Positions 37,125 through 45,300 of a DNA stretch of 64,000 bases are shown here, piece after piece. The notes below the pieces were generated by a model that did no database searches, had not been told where the DNA came from, and was given only the letters and a program-made list of their open reading frames with translations. Numbering within the stretch: position 1 is the first letter of the stretch; every line of letters begins with the position of its first letter. Both the position numbers and the translations under genes were made by a program. The stretch comes from an uncultured Oscillospiraceae bacterium (GTDB lineage Bacteria > Bacillota > Clostridia > Oscillospirales > Ruminococcaceae). The stretch lies in the NCBI GenBank assembly GCA_934466475.1, contig CAKSLI010000001.1:231329-295328 (forward strand), written 5' to 3'.

Positions 37125-37745
37125 TTAGTTTCCGGCCATTATCTTTCCGAGTCTGTCGCGGAGGATAACCGTTACGATAGTCGCGCAGACGATCTTTATC
37201 GCGTCGCCGATGAGGAACGGAACAACGCAGGAAGCAAGAGCGACCTCAAGCGTAACGCCGCGTGCGATAACGAACCATAAGGTTCCGAGGGCGTAGAGGA
37301 CGATCGTTCCGGCGATCATGCCGACCGGGATAGACCATGCGCCGTTAATGAACGGATTCCTGGACTTCGCCTTCTTGTAGAACAGGTCAACGAACAGTCC
37401 GCCGATAAGTACGCAGGGGATATAGCCAACGATGTAGCCGCCGGTAACTCCGAACAGCTTTGCGAATCCGCCCGCACCGCCTGAGAACACCGGAAGTCCG
37501 ACTGCACCGAGGAGCACATATATCAGCACTGCAAGCGTGCCCTTCTTCCAGCCGAGTATACCTCCTGTGATGTAGATAACGAATGTCGCCAGGGATATCG
37601 GAACAAGTCCGGGCATGGGAACTGAGAACGGTGCTGCAACGCATATCAGCGCCGCCATCACCGCGATGAACGCCATGTTCCTTACGGTCAGCAGCTTGTT
37701 CTGCTTTACAGCGCCTGCGCCGTTCTGGTCGATAATTTCTTTCAT
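37125..37745 (-). CDS. bioY: BioY biotin ECF transporter substrate-binding subunit
   Basis: A 206-residue protein with six hydrophobic helices and the BioY pattern: FSVPMPGLVPISLATF near residue 42, then LGWKKGTLAVLIYVLLGAVG and the conserved GGAGGFAKLFGVTGGYIVGY. It captures biotin in the membrane and works with shared ECF energy modules, not encoded here. Transcription is from the minus-strand promoter at 37790-37818, overlapped by a BirA-type palindrome, so biotin repression is likely. It ends seven bases from a family 3 fragment. Confidence 0.93.
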   Translation of the reverse strand: MKEIIDQNGAGAVKQNKLLTVRNMAFIAVMAALICVAAPFSVPMPGLVPISLATFVIYITGGILGWKKGTLAVLIYVLLGAVGLPVFSGGAGGFAKLFGVTGGYIVGYIPCVLIGGLFVDLFYKKAKSRNPFINGAWSIPVGMIAGTIVLYALGTLWFVIARGVTLEVALASCVVPFLIGDAIKIVCATIVTVILRDRLGKIMAGN

Positions 37746-37789
37746 TGTTTACCTTCTCCTGTCTTTTAGTTTACAAATGAGCCTTGTAC

Positions 37790-37834
37790 ATTATAGCACA
37801 TCCATGTAAACTTGTCAAGAGGTTTCGGTTTACA
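37790..37834 (-). promoter_or_regulatory. bioY promoter with BirA-type operator
   Basis: Minus-strand TTGACA (37813-37818), 17 bases, TATAAT (37790-37795). Inverted arms TGTAAAC (37805-37811) and GTTTACA (37828-37834), 16 bases apart, bracket the -35 box. This is the arm sequence and spacing expected for a BirA repressor site. The outer arm overlaps the end of the glycosyltransferase gene. Confidence 0.75.
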
Positions 37835-38957
37835 ATGATGCTTTCCGCAGGTAAAATTCCGCGAGCTTTGCGGCTTCCGCGGTTATATCGTAGCCTGCGG
37901 CGGCGGTTTCTGAGGAAAGGTCGCGGCGCTTCAGTCCGGCGAGGTTTATTGCGGCGAAAGCCCAGTCGTGCGGCGGGGTTTTAAGCGACAGGAACTGAGC
38001 GTTCGGCGTGATCCTGACCTCCGGGGGAACGCGGTCCGAGAACAGGCAGTGCAGTCCGGAGCACTGGGCTTCTATTCCCGCCATTCCAAGACCCTCGTAG
38101 TTAGACGGCAGAATGAAGCAGTCCATTGCGCAGTACAGCGCGTCTATATCAGAGCGCTGACCTGCGAATATCACCCGGTCCGAAAGCCCTGCGGCGATTA
38201 CGCGGGCTTTTATGACTTCCATATCCTTTCCCACGCCCGCCATGACGAGAGCGGAATTTTTGTGCTGCTTTGCGATCTCCGTAAACACGTCTATCAGGAA
38301 ATGCTGATTTTTCTGCGGGCAGAATCTTCCGACATTGCCGAAAAGCAGGGTGCCGGGTTTTACGCCAAGCGCTTTCCGGGTCTGGGTGCGCTTTTTATCG
38401 CTGAACCGGAACTGCTCAGTATCTATTGCGTTGCGCATGATCATCGCGGCGTTCTTCGGGGCTTTTTCGTCCATGGAACACACGGGCACATGACCGTACA
38501 TCCAGCGTGCCGCATGCTCGGAGCAGGCGAAATAATCGGTGGCGAACATGCGCGCAAGCGGCTTCAGCAGGAACTTTGCAATATTGCGGTGCCATTCCCG
38601 CGCTCCGCCGGAGGTGCTGTGGTTGTGCAGTATCCGCACCCTGACTCCCGCCTGCTTTCCGGCAAGCAGTGGCAGGAACGACAGAGTACTCAGGTGGCAG
38701 TGCATTATCTCGTACTTGTTTTCTGTGAGCAGCCTGCGCAGGGTCTTCAGGTATTTCAGCGGGTGCCTGAATGTCGGGAGAACGAACAGCCTGCCGCCCA
38801 TCGCCTTTATTTCCTCCACGGGGACGTACTTCGAGCCCTTGAAAAGATAGAAGTCGAACTGTACCTTTTCGCGGTCAGACGCCTTGTAGTAGTTCATGAC
38901 GACCTGTTCAGCACCGCCGCCGTTCATCTTGCCTAATATCTGAGCTACTCGTATCAT
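37830..38957 (-). CDS. Glycosyltransferase family 4 protein
   Basis: A 375-residue GT-B fold glycosyltransferase. The N-terminal acceptor domain starts MIRVAQILGKMNGGGAEQVV, with the Gly-rich loop typical of capsule and exopolysaccharide enzymes. The C-terminal donor domain contains VGRFCPQKNQHFLIDVF and the E-x7-E signature in EGLGMAGIEAQCSGL. It probably adds a sugar to a cell-surface polymer or lipid carrier, but donor and acceptor cannot be told. It follows proC after a terminator-like hairpin and stands alone, with no other polysaccharide genes around. Confidence 0.88.
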   Translation of the reverse strand: MIRVAQILGKMNGGGAEQVVMNYYKASDREKVQFDFYLFKGSKYVPVEEIKAMGGRLFVLPTFRHPLKYLKTLRRLLTENKYEIMHCHLSTLSFLPLLAGKQAGVRVRILHNHSTSGGAREWHRNIAKFLLKPLARMFATDYFACSEHAARWMYGHVPVCSMDEKAPKNAAMIMRNAIDTEQFRFSDKKRTQTRKALGVKPGTLLFGNVGRFCPQKNQHFLIDVFTEIAKQHKNSALVMAGVGKDMEVIKARVIAAGLSDRVIFAGQRSDIDALYCAMDCFILPSNYEGLGMAGIEAQCSGLHCLFSDRVPPEVRITPNAQFLSLKTPPHDWAFAAINLAGLKRRDLSSETAAAGYDITAEAAKLAEFYLRKASL

Positions 38958-38971
38958 TGGTTCTCCTTAAA

Positions 38972-39000
38972 ATAACAGGGCGATGAAAGACACCGCCCTG
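38972..39000 (-). terminator. Terminator-like hairpin between proC and the glycosyltransferase gene
   Basis: On the minus strand CAGGGCG-GTGTCTTTCAT-CGCCCTG then TTATTTT, a 7-bp stem with a T-rich tail. Some read-through into the next gene is likely because no separate promoter is evident. Confidence 0.65.
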
Positions 39001-39017
39001 AAAAATTTGTCCCTGCC

Positions 39018-39812
39018 TTAGTTCCCCAGCTCGTAAGCGCGCTTGGTGCAGGCTTCGCAGGCTCTCCGGACATCGCCGGTGAGGTCGCCCTCGTACAGCT
39101 TGTCAAGTCCTGCAAGGGTGGTTCCTCCGGGGGAGGATACCTGCTTTATCAGCTCGTCAACGGTCATTCCGGACTCGGTGAGCATCTTTGCGGAGCCGAT
39201 GAGGCTCTGTGCGAACAGGCGGAGCGCCGCTTCCTTGTCTATGCCCACGGAATCAGCGTAGTCAACGAATCCCTTTGCGTACAGGTATATGAACGCCGGG
39301 GAGCTTCCGTTGATTGCGATGACTTCCTTCATCTTGTCGGTGGGGACTACCTCTGTGATACCGCAGCTTCCGATTATCTTGCGGGCAAACGCGAATTCCT
39401 CCTCGCTCACCTTGTCGTCGTGGGACATTGCGGAGGCTCCGAAGCCCAGCATCATGGGAGTGTTTGGCATAACGAGGACTACCTTTGCATTAGGGATAGT
39501 GCGCTCGCGGATATATTCGGCGGAAATTCCCGCGCATATTGAGATGAATACGGTCTCCGGCTTTACGCTGTCCTTTATTTCCGCGAGGACCTCGCCGAGG
39601 TGCTGGGGCTTTACGGCAAGCAGGATATAGTCGCACTTTTCAGCGATCTCCCTGGCGCTGCTGGCTGCGGTTGCTCCGAGCAGAGTGAGGTCTGCGAGCT
39701 TGTCCTTGTTTGCGTCGAATGCGAAAACCGCCGTATTTCCGAGCTTTCCGCCGATTCCTTTGAGGATAGCGCCGCCCATGTTGCCGACGCCGATGAATCC
39801 GAGCTTTGTCAT
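39018..39812 (-). CDS. proC: Pyrroline-5-carboxylate reductase
   Basis: A 264-residue NAD(P)H-dependent enzyme that makes the last step to proline. Rossmann motif GFIGVGNMGGAILKGI at the N-terminus, VKPQHLGEVLAEI in the middle, PNTPMMLGFGASAM, and the C-terminal signature LIKQVSSPGGTTLAGLDKLYEG are all intact. It lies 31 bases after folT and is probably cotranscribed with it from the THF riboswitch promoter, an unusual pairing. Confidence 0.96.
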   Translation of the reverse strand: MTKLGFIGVGNMGGAILKGIGGKLGNTAVFAFDANKDKLADLTLLGATAASSAREIAEKCDYILLAVKPQHLGEVLAEIKDSVKPETVFISICAGISAEYIRERTIPNAKVVLVMPNTPMMLGFGASAMSHDDKVSEEEFAFARKIIGSCGITEVVPTDKMKEVIAINGSSPAFIYLYAKGFVDYADSVGIDKEAALRLFAQSLIGSAKMLTESGMTVDELIKQVSSPGGTTLAGLDKLYEGDLTGDVRRACEACTKRAYELGN

Positions 39813-39843
39813 ATCAATACACCTTTCTGAGCCGCAGGCTCTG

Positions 39844-40479
39844 TCAGACGTGCTGTTTGTGGTTCCTGAACACCGCCGTGTACGCTGCCTTTATCGGGAA
39901 CAGCGCCAGCAGGAGAATGAATACCTCAATGGGCAGCATAGTGGCATTCTTGATTATGCGGGTGCCTATCTTTACCCAGAATGTCTCCGGGACTATGCCG
40001 TAGCCCATTATCATCATAAACAGCGTATTCATAAATACGTTGCACACAAGATTTATCGTGAATTTAGCGCCGACAATGCGCAGCACGGACGGAACATTGG
40101 ACCGTATGCCATTCCAGAAGCCCCTGGCTGATGTCAGGTCGGGCTTTACCGGGTCAAAGCCATACAGAAAAATGCCATATATCACGCCGCCTGTTACCTC
40201 CACCAGCGTGAACAGCGGAGAAAATCCCTGCTGCTGGTTGGATATGAGATAACCGATGACGTCCGTTGCAACGCAGGAAAGCCCCGCCACCGTGGGACCG
40301 TAGAGCATCCCTATCGAAGCTATCGCGATAAACGAGAAGCCGATTTTAAGCGTAGGCAGCGGCTGGATAGTGAGCATTTTAAGTACGCACGCAAGCGCGA
40401 TGAGCACTGCCGTAACCACCAGGCACCGAATGCTTTTCAGCTCCTGTGCAGATTTTTTGAAGTTAAGAAAAAAAGCCAT
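39844..40479 (-). CDS. folT: Folate ECF transporter substrate-binding subunit
   Basis: A 211-residue integral membrane protein with six helices. The N-terminal cytoplasmic stretch is followed by LIALACVLKMLTIQPLPTLK, then GFSFIAIASIGMLYGPTVAGL and the conserved ATDVIGYLI typical of FolT. The THF riboswitch upstream is strong support for folate specificity. ECF A/A'/T subunits are not in the window. GGAGG precedes the ATG at good spacing. Confidence 0.92.
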   Translation of the reverse strand: MAFFLNFKKSAQELKSIRCLVVTAVLIALACVLKMLTIQPLPTLKIGFSFIAIASIGMLYGPTVAGLSCVATDVIGYLISNQQQGFSPLFTLVEVTGGVIYGIFLYGFDPVKPDLTSARGFWNGIRSNVPSVLRIVGAKFTINLVCNVFMNTLFMMIMGYGIVPETFWVKIGTRIIKNATMLPIEVFILLLALFPIKAAYTAVFRNHKQHV

Positions 40480-40550
40480 GACTTTATCCTCCGTAACTTC
40501 GCCATATACAAACAGAATAAAGCCTCATGGCTTCATATTCAATTTATGTA

Positions 40551-40648
40551 CAGCGAGATGCGAAGAACGTACCGCAGGCGTCAGCCTTTCGTCCGCACGG
40601 CAACTCTCCGTCCGCGCAGCACTTAACGCACGTTCTTCTACTCTGTGT
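40551..40648 (-). ncRNA. Tetrahydrofolate riboswitch upstream of folT
   Basis: The minus strand reads GAGTAGAAGAACGTGCGTTA, AGTG, two internal stems, CGAAAGG, and then GCGGTACGTTCTTCGCATCT. The GCGTTAAGTG core, and the pairing of GAAGAACGT with ACGTTCTTC, match the THF riboswitch class found before folT in Firmicutes. A short AAGCC-ATGA-GGCTT hairpin near 40530 with T-rich sequence may form the expression platform. A -10 box TATAAT lies at 40655-40660; no good -35 was seen. Confidence 0.85.
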
Positions 40649-40701
40649 TGTAGTATTATAGTTATATCCGCGCTCCGGCGGGGAATAAGGCACTGTGCCT
40701 T

Positions 40702-41664
40702 TTAGAAGCTGATGTCGTTTGCGATGTCGTAGAGACGCTTGTCAAACGGCTTCTTCATACTGAGGGCTTCCTGGATATCCACATCGTAGATCTTGCCGTC
40801 CTTCATGCCTACAACGCGGTTGCCGATGCCCTTTTCGAGCAGCTCAACTGCATAGTAGCCCATTTCGGAAGCAACGACTCTGTCGCGTACCGTGGGGCTG
40901 CCGCCTCTCTGGACGTGACCGAGGATAGTAGCTCTGGATTCAATGCCAGTTTCCTCGAAGATCTTCTTGGAGATCTCCTCTGTGTGGCCGACGCCCTCTG
41001 CAACGATGACGATGAACTGCTCCTTGCCGTTTGCGCGTGCGTCTCTGATCTTCTTGATAACGTCCTCGATGTTGAATTCGATCTCAGGAACGAGGATAGC
41101 GGTAGCGCCGCAGGCAACGCCGGTGTTCAGCGCGATGTGGCCTGCATTTCTGCCCATTACCTCAACGACAGCGCATCTCTCGTGGGAGTGTGAAGTGTCG
41201 CGGAGCTTGTCTACCAGCTCCATAACGGTGTTCATTGCTGTATCGTAGCCGATGGTGTACTCGGAGCACTGGATATCGTTGTCGATAGTTCCGGGCAGAC
41301 CAACGCAGGGAATACCAGCCTTGGAAAGGTCAGCAGCGCCTCTGAAGGAGCCGTCGCCGCCGATTACAACGATACCTGCGAAGTTGTCTCTCTCGCAGAT
41401 GTCCTTAGCCTTGAGAACGTATTCCCACTCTCTGAATTCCTTGCAGCGTGCGGTGAATATCTCTGTGCCGCCCCTCTGGATTATATCAGCAACATCTCTT
41501 GTGGTGAGCTCGACCATATCATTGTTGAGCAGACCGTTGTAGCCGCGGCGGATACCAACGACCCTGAATCCCTTCTTGATAGCAGCTCTGGTGACAGCGC
41601 GGACTGCGGCATTCATGCCGGGTGCGTCGCCGCCGCTTGTAAGTACGCCGATCGTCTTCTGCAT
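40702..41664 (-). CDS. pfkA: ATP-dependent 6-phosphofructokinase
   Basis: A 320-residue glycolytic kinase. It starts MQKTIGVLTSGGDAPGMNAA. GGDGSFRGA and PGTIDND carry the Gly residues of ATP-dependent enzymes where pyrophosphate-dependent ones have Asp and Lys, so ATP use is expected. The substrate site EVMGRNAGHIA and the late GHVQRGGSPTVRDRVVA are intact. It is a single gene with its own promoter, upstream of the independently driven folT unit. Confidence 0.97.
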   Translation of the reverse strand: MQKTIGVLTSGGDAPGMNAAVRAVTRAAIKKGFRVVGIRRGYNGLLNNDMVELTTRDVADIIQRGGTEIFTARCKEFREWEYVLKAKDICERDNFAGIVVIGGDGSFRGAADLSKAGIPCVGLPGTIDNDIQCSEYTIGYDTAMNTVMELVDKLRDTSHSHERCAVVEVMGRNAGHIALNTGVACGATAILVPEIEFNIEDVIKKIRDARANGKEQFIVIVAEGVGHTEEISKKIFEETGIESRATILGHVQRGGSPTVRDRVVASEMGYYAVELLEKGIGNRVVGMKDGKIYDVDIQEALSMKKPFDKRLYDIANDISF

Positions 41665-41725
41665 AATTAATTATCTCCTGTTTCATATTTTTAGACTGAG
41701 CCTATACTCAATCCTATACATTTAT

Positions 41726-41755
41726 ATTCTACTACAAACCGACCAAAATAGTCAA
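41726..41755 (-). promoter_or_regulatory. pfkA promoter
   Basis: Minus-strand TTGACT (41750-41755), 18 bases, TAGAAT (41726-41731). The rest of 41756-41900 is A/T-rich with no feature I can name. Confidence 0.6.
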
Positions 41756-41904
41756 GTCTTTTTTCAAAATCCGACAAAGAACTTAATGAAATAGTACCTT
41801 TTGTACAAAAAAGACATAAAGACGCGCATAAAACTGTGCAAATTCAGACAATATATATTATAAATGTGTAAACGGAGATGTCAGCATTTTGACGAAATTG
41901 CCAC

Positions 41905-41933
41905 TGGACAAACCTGGCAAAATGGTATATAAT
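41905..41933 (+). promoter_or_regulatory. trxA promoter
   Basis: TGGACA (41905-41910), 17 bases, TATAAT (41928-41933), 55 bases before the start. Confidence 0.65.
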
Positions 41934-41987
41934 ATAGCTGCGGAGCATTCCGCGCGTAAAAAAATCAACCTGAATGGAGGAGATAAA

Positions 41988-42296
41988 ATGGCAGTACTGA
42001 CCATAACAAAGGATAACTTCAAGACCGAGGTGGTCGAGAGCACGAAGCCTGTGCTCCTGGATTTCTGGGCTTCCTGGTGCGGACCGTGCATGATGCAGTC
42101 CCCGATAGTTGACGAGCTCGCCGAGGAGCACACCGAAATAAAGGTGGGCAAGGTGAACGTTGACGAGCAGCCGGAGCTTGCCTCCGCATTCGGTGTGGAG
42201 AGCATTCCCACGCTGGTAGTGATAAAGGACGGCATAACCAAGGAGATACTGGTAGGTCTGCACAGAAAAGAGCAGATACTCGAGCAGTTCAGGTAA
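41988..42296 (+). CDS. trxA: Thioredoxin
   Basis: A 102-residue thioredoxin with the active site WCGPC near residue 30 (DFWASWCGPCMMQSP) and the cis-proline in SIPTLVVIKDG. The Met after the second cysteine replaces the more usual Lys/Arg. ATG 41988 follows GGAGGAG; the longer upstream reading has no homology and lies across the promoter. It is a single gene closed by the hairpin at 42323. Confidence 0.95.
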   Translation: MAVLTITKDNFKTEVVESTKPVLLDFWASWCGPCMMQSPIVDELAEEHTEIKVGKVNVDEQPELASAFGVESIPTLVVIKDGITKEILVGLHRKEQILEQFR

Positions 42297-42322
42297 TTCC
42301 GCCTGAGTTCTCCTGAATAAAA

Positions 42323-42352
42323 AGATCCCCCGCCGAAATCCGGCGGGGGTTC
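42323..42352 (+). terminator. trxA terminator
   Basis: CCCCCGCCG-AAAT-CCGGCGGGGG, a 9-10 bp stem; the T run after it is weak (TTCG). Confidence 0.75.
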
Positions 42353-42407
42353 GAGTTATTCCCGATAATTAATTATGAAAAGGAGAAAAACAACTAATAG
42401 TCAAAGG

Positions 42408-43163
42408 TCAATCGTAATCTGCGATGTCGATCCAGGTGAGCAGGAGCTCGCGCTCTTCAGGGCGCTTGAACTTCAGCTGTGCGGCAGCCACAATGGGGAG
42501 CCAGTCCTGAACGTACTTCACAGCGGTGCCTGTCTTCTTGCAGTACAGCTTGAGATATTTCTCAGCGTACTCGGTGTGGTGGTGCAGGCAGAACCACAGA
42601 TATGTCTTGGCTACATCAGCGGAGGCGTTGCCCTGCTTAGCCTTGAGCCAGTCAACTACGAAAACTCCGTTTTCATTTATGATGATATTGTCCGGAGTGA
42701 ACTCGCCGTGGCAGAGCTTAACATGCTTCGGCATGGATTCGAGACGTGTGAGCAGCTCGTACTTCTTTACGTCGTCAATGCAGTCCAGACCCTCGATGGA
42801 GCGCTTGAGGTAATCCTTGAGGCGGCTGATCTTCGGGGAGTGCTGGGAGTTGATCTCGATCTGGAGATCTACCATCTGCTCCAGGTATTCGTCAGCCTTC
42901 TTGGGATCCTTCTTCATAAGATCAGAAAGGGTATCGCCCTTGATAAAATCGTAGGAAATAGCCCACTTGCCGTCTATCTTAGTAACCTCCTCGAGTGCGG
43001 GGATACGGCTGTAACCGGTCTCCTCAACCCTGGAGTGTGTGAGTGCTTCGTAAAGAACGACGCTCTTGGGTTCATTGGGATCCTTGAAGACCTTGACAGC
43101 CTTGCCGTCAACCTCAAAAACCTGAACCTTCTCGCCATCGGATATCATATTCTTCAGTGTCAT
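42408..43163 (-). CDS. Aminoglycoside phosphotransferase/choline kinase-like protein
   Basis: A 251-residue protein kinase-like fold. VKVFKD near residue 24 resembles the ATP-binding Lys strand, LCHGEFTPDNIII is the catalytic loop and FVVDWLKAKQG the metal-binding DxD/DW region. In the catalytic loop the usual Asp (HGD) is Glu154, which may lower or change activity. Family relatives phosphorylate small alcohols, sugars or antibiotics; nothing here identifies the substrate, and resistance should not be assumed. It is a single gene with a consensus promoter (43232-43260) and converges on no neighbour directly. Confidence 0.75.
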   Translation of the reverse strand: MTLKNMISDGEKVQVFEVDGKAVKVFKDPNEPKSVVLYEALTHSRVEETGYSRIPALEEVTKIDGKWAISYDFIKGDTLSDLMKKDPKKADEYLEQMVDLQIEINSQHSPKISRLKDYLKRSIEGLDCIDDVKKYELLTRLESMPKHVKLCHGEFTPDNIIINENGVFVVDWLKAKQGNASADVAKTYLWFCLHHHTEYAEKYLKLYCKKTGTAVKYVQDWLPIVAAAQLKFKRPEERELLLTWIDIADYD

Positions 43164-43231
43164 AAATCATCTGTCCTTTCCGCGGGTCTTTCCTCTGCGT
43201 TGAGAAGTCCGATCCGTTTTTCGTTGTTTTC

Positions 43232-43260
43232 ATTATAGCACTTATGTAATCGTTTGTAAA
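43232..43260 (-). promoter_or_regulatory. Promoter of the kinase-like gene
   Basis: Minus-strand TTTACA (43255-43260), 17 bases, TATAAT (43232-43237). Confidence 0.7.
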
Positions 43261-43339
43261 GTGGTTTTTATCAAATTTGAATAGTATGTTGGAATTTTCA
43301 AAATATTTTTTGTGCACTTTCACGATATTGTCATGATAA

Positions 43340-43510
43340 AAGGGAGAGCGGCGAGCTCTCCCTTCAGTCTGTCGAAAAAGTACCTTCTGCCCGCGAAGCG
43401 GGCTTTTGAAATCCATTTTTTGACCCAGCTCTGCCGGGTCAAAAAACACTTCTATCCGCGCAAGTGTCTAAGCGACGGTCTCAGGGGAGAGCGGTGAGCT
43501 CTCCCTTTTT
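43340..43510. repeat. Family 3 repeat flanked by duplicated terminator hairpins
   Basis: Left hairpin AGGGAGAGCGGCGAGCTCTC at 43341-43360 plus CCTT, right hairpin the same 24 bases with two changes at 43484-43507. Between them is a 119-bp element starting CAGTCTGTCGAAAAAG and ending CGACGGTCTCA. The left stem has a T-run only for the minus strand, the right stem only for the plus strand. It carries GCCCGCGAAGCGGGC and a TTTTTTGACCC / GGGTCAAAAAA hairpin, in opposite orientation to the copy at 53779-54025. It follows the stop codon of dpaB. Confidence 0.85.
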
Positions 43511-43512
43511 TA

Positions 43513-44115
43513 TTATATATTCCTCTCTGCGATCATCGGCTGTATCTGCACGCCGTCAAGCGCCGCCTCTATCGTCTGCGGTATCATCGTGAAATCCGCG
43601 ACCATTGAGAACGGCTTTCCTACCGGGTCGTCCTGGCGGAGCGGCACGAAATAGAAGTGCTTGTAGTTCCGCAGTATGCCTATGTTCTTTGAAGCCCCGG
43701 CGAGCGCGTCATTCGTGGACACCGCGATGACTACCGGACGCTGGCTGCGCAGATGGCTCTTTACAGCCATGCAGACCGGCGTATCTATTATTCCTGCCGC
43801 CAGCTTTGCGAGGGTATTCCCTGTGCAGGGCGCGACAAGAAGCACATCGAACATCTTTTTTGGACCTATCGGCTCGGTGGTGGTTATTTCGTGGAGCACC
43901 GTCTTTCCGGTGATGTCGAACAGCCGCGCCGCGTGCTCCTGAGCCCTGCCGAAGCGCGTGTCGGTGGTATAGGCGCACTCCGACATTATCGGAGTGACAT
44001 CGCAGCCCGCAGCCGTGAGATCTTCCAGCGCCCTGAACGCCCGCGAGAACGTGCAGAACGAGCCGCACACAGCAGCGCCCACACGCAGTCCCGCCAGCTT
44101 TGAAATATCTGTCAT
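43513..44115 (-). CDS. dpaB: Dipicolinate synthase subunit B
   Basis: A 200-residue flavoprotein-like subunit (SpoVFB) of the enzyme making dipicolinic acid, the calcium chelator of endospore cores. It starts VGAAVCGSFCTFSRAFRAL, has MSECAYTTDTRFG, and VLLVAPCTGNTLAKLAAGIIDTP, which is the flavoprotein fold signature. It is downstream of dpaA with a 43-base gap, the standard gene order. Its 3' end runs into a family 3 repeat with doubled terminator hairpins. It shows that the host has the late mother-cell sporulation pathway. Confidence 0.93.
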   Translation of the reverse strand: MTDISKLAGLRVGAAVCGSFCTFSRAFRALEDLTAAGCDVTPIMSECAYTTDTRFGRAQEHAARLFDITGKTVLHEITTTEPIGPKKMFDVLLVAPCTGNTLAKLAAGIIDTPVCMAVKSHLRSQRPVVIAVSTNDALAGASKNIGILRNYKHFYFVPLRQDDPVGKPFSMVADFTMIPQTIEAALDGVQIQPMIAERNI

Positions 44116-44158
44116 ATATAGTTACCGCCGTGTTTCAGGCGGAATCCTCCTTTCGTGG

Positions 44159-44980
44159 TCATACGGAAGCCGCTGATATTATCGCCTGCGCGACAGCCTC
44201 CCCCGCAGTCTTCGCCGAGAATTTCCCCGGCAGCCCGGAAGCCATGACGTGCTTTACTCCCGCCTTTTCAGCCCAGAGCTTCTCCGGCGCGGCGGGCTTT
44301 GAGGCGAGCTCCATGTAAACGGCGCCGGGGCGCATTCTCCCGAAGCATTCTTCCGTCAGCAGCTGCGCCGGAGCCGTGTTTATCACGAAATCCGCTCCCG
44401 CCGCCGCAAGCTCCGACAGGTCAGCGGGGAGCGTGCACATTCCGTCCAGCAGAGCCCTTTCGCGCTGGACGGAGCTCCTTGCCGCCACGGTCACGCGGCA
44501 GCGCATATCCCGCAGCATCCGCGCCAGATATCCGCCTATCCTGCCGTAGCCGATGATCAGCGCCGCCGACCCGAAAAGCGCCGTGTCGGAACTGCTTATC
44601 AGCAGGGAAACTGCGCCCTCTGCGGTGAGTACGGCGTTTTTCAGCGTGAGCTCCTCTCCTGTAAAATAGTCCGCGAGCTTCAGCCCGTTTTCCGCGCAGA
44701 GCGCCTCAAGCTCCGGGGAAGTCCCGCCGGACAGCACCAGCGCCCCCGGCGCGGCGTATTCCGTGATAAGCGAAAGCGGCAGCGGATTTTCGGAAAGCGG
44801 CGCGTTTATCGTCATTCCGTCCCGGGAAAACGGGAGAGGCAGCACTATCCGTGAATATCTGCCCTCCGGCGGCGCGAACTCCCCGCACAGTCCCTCGGCG
44901 CACACCGCGCCGCTCTGCGCCATGAGTTCCGCCGCATAGATTATTCGCCTGTCGCCGCCGAGAAACAGATATTCTTCCAT
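44159..44980 (-). CDS. dpaA: Dipicolinate synthase subunit A
   Basis: A 273-residue SpoVFA-type subunit. The N-terminal domain begins MEEYLFLGGDRRIIYAAELM, and the Rossmann part has ALIIGYGRIGGYLARMLRDM for NAD(P)H and VINTAPAQLL further on. It works with DpaB in the mother cell. It shows stronger G+C codon bias than dpaB's neighbours. A SigK-type promoter is visible at 45025-45051, consistent with late sporulation timing. Length is close to that of Bacillus DpaA (about 297), slightly shorter in the middle. Confidence 0.9.
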   Translation of the reverse strand: MEEYLFLGGDRRIIYAAELMAQSGAVCAEGLCGEFAPPEGRYSRIVLPLPFSRDGMTINAPLSENPLPLSLITEYAAPGALVLSGGTSPELEALCAENGLKLADYFTGEELTLKNAVLTAEGAVSLLISSSDTALFGSAALIIGYGRIGGYLARMLRDMRCRVTVAARSSVQRERALLDGMCTLPADLSELAAAGADFVINTAPAQLLTEECFGRMRPGAVYMELASKPAAPEKLWAEKAGVKHVMASGLPGKFSAKTAGEAVAQAIISAASV

Positions 44981-45024
44981 TGCACACCTCCGCCGTATTT
45001 CCCCGGGTCATTTCCGGTCACTAC

Positions 45025-45051
45025 TATAATATGCCGCAGACGCGATACAGT
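45025..45051 (-). promoter_or_regulatory. SigK-type promoter of dpaAB
   Basis: Minus-strand CATATTATA (45025-45033) fits the SigK -10 CATANNNTA, and AC lies 16 bases upstream (45050-45051), matching the short SigK -35. In Bacillus spoVF is a SigK gene. Confidence 0.55.
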
Positions 45052-45074
45052 GACGGAAAACTCTCATAAACTAC

Positions 45075-45103
45075 TTGAAATGGCGCTGAAAAAGATGTAT
45101 AAT
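45075..45103 (+). promoter_or_regulatory. ppa promoter
   Basis: TTGAAA (45075-45080), 17 bases, TATAAT (45098-45103). A family 2 repeat starts about 14 bases downstream. Confidence 0.75.
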
Positions 45104-45116
45104 GAACTTACCAAAA

Positions 45117-45275
45117 GGTCACCTCTAAAAACCTTGTTTGAGTGAAAATGTGTATAGCACACCGCCTGCTTCAGAAAACCTCCTCGTAAGGCATACAGCC
45201 TTACTTCGTCGGCTTTCATCGCATTCGGCGCACTCTACCCATTTTCCCTTTTCAAACCGGTTTTTAGAGGTTCCC
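45117..45275 (+). repeat. Family 2 palindromic repeat in the ppa leader
   Basis: A 159-bp element with inverted ends GGTCACCTCTAAAAACC and GGTTTTTAGAGGTTCCC, flanked by AAAA on both sides. Inner pairing includes TTTGA / TCAAA and GAAAATG / CATTTTC, with a hairpin GTAAGGC-ATACA-GCCTTAC in the middle. It fills most of the transcribed leader of ppa, so the mRNA would start with a long rod-like hairpin. Confidence 0.85.
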
Positions 45276-45300
45276 AAAATTTAAAAAGGAGACTACCGAC

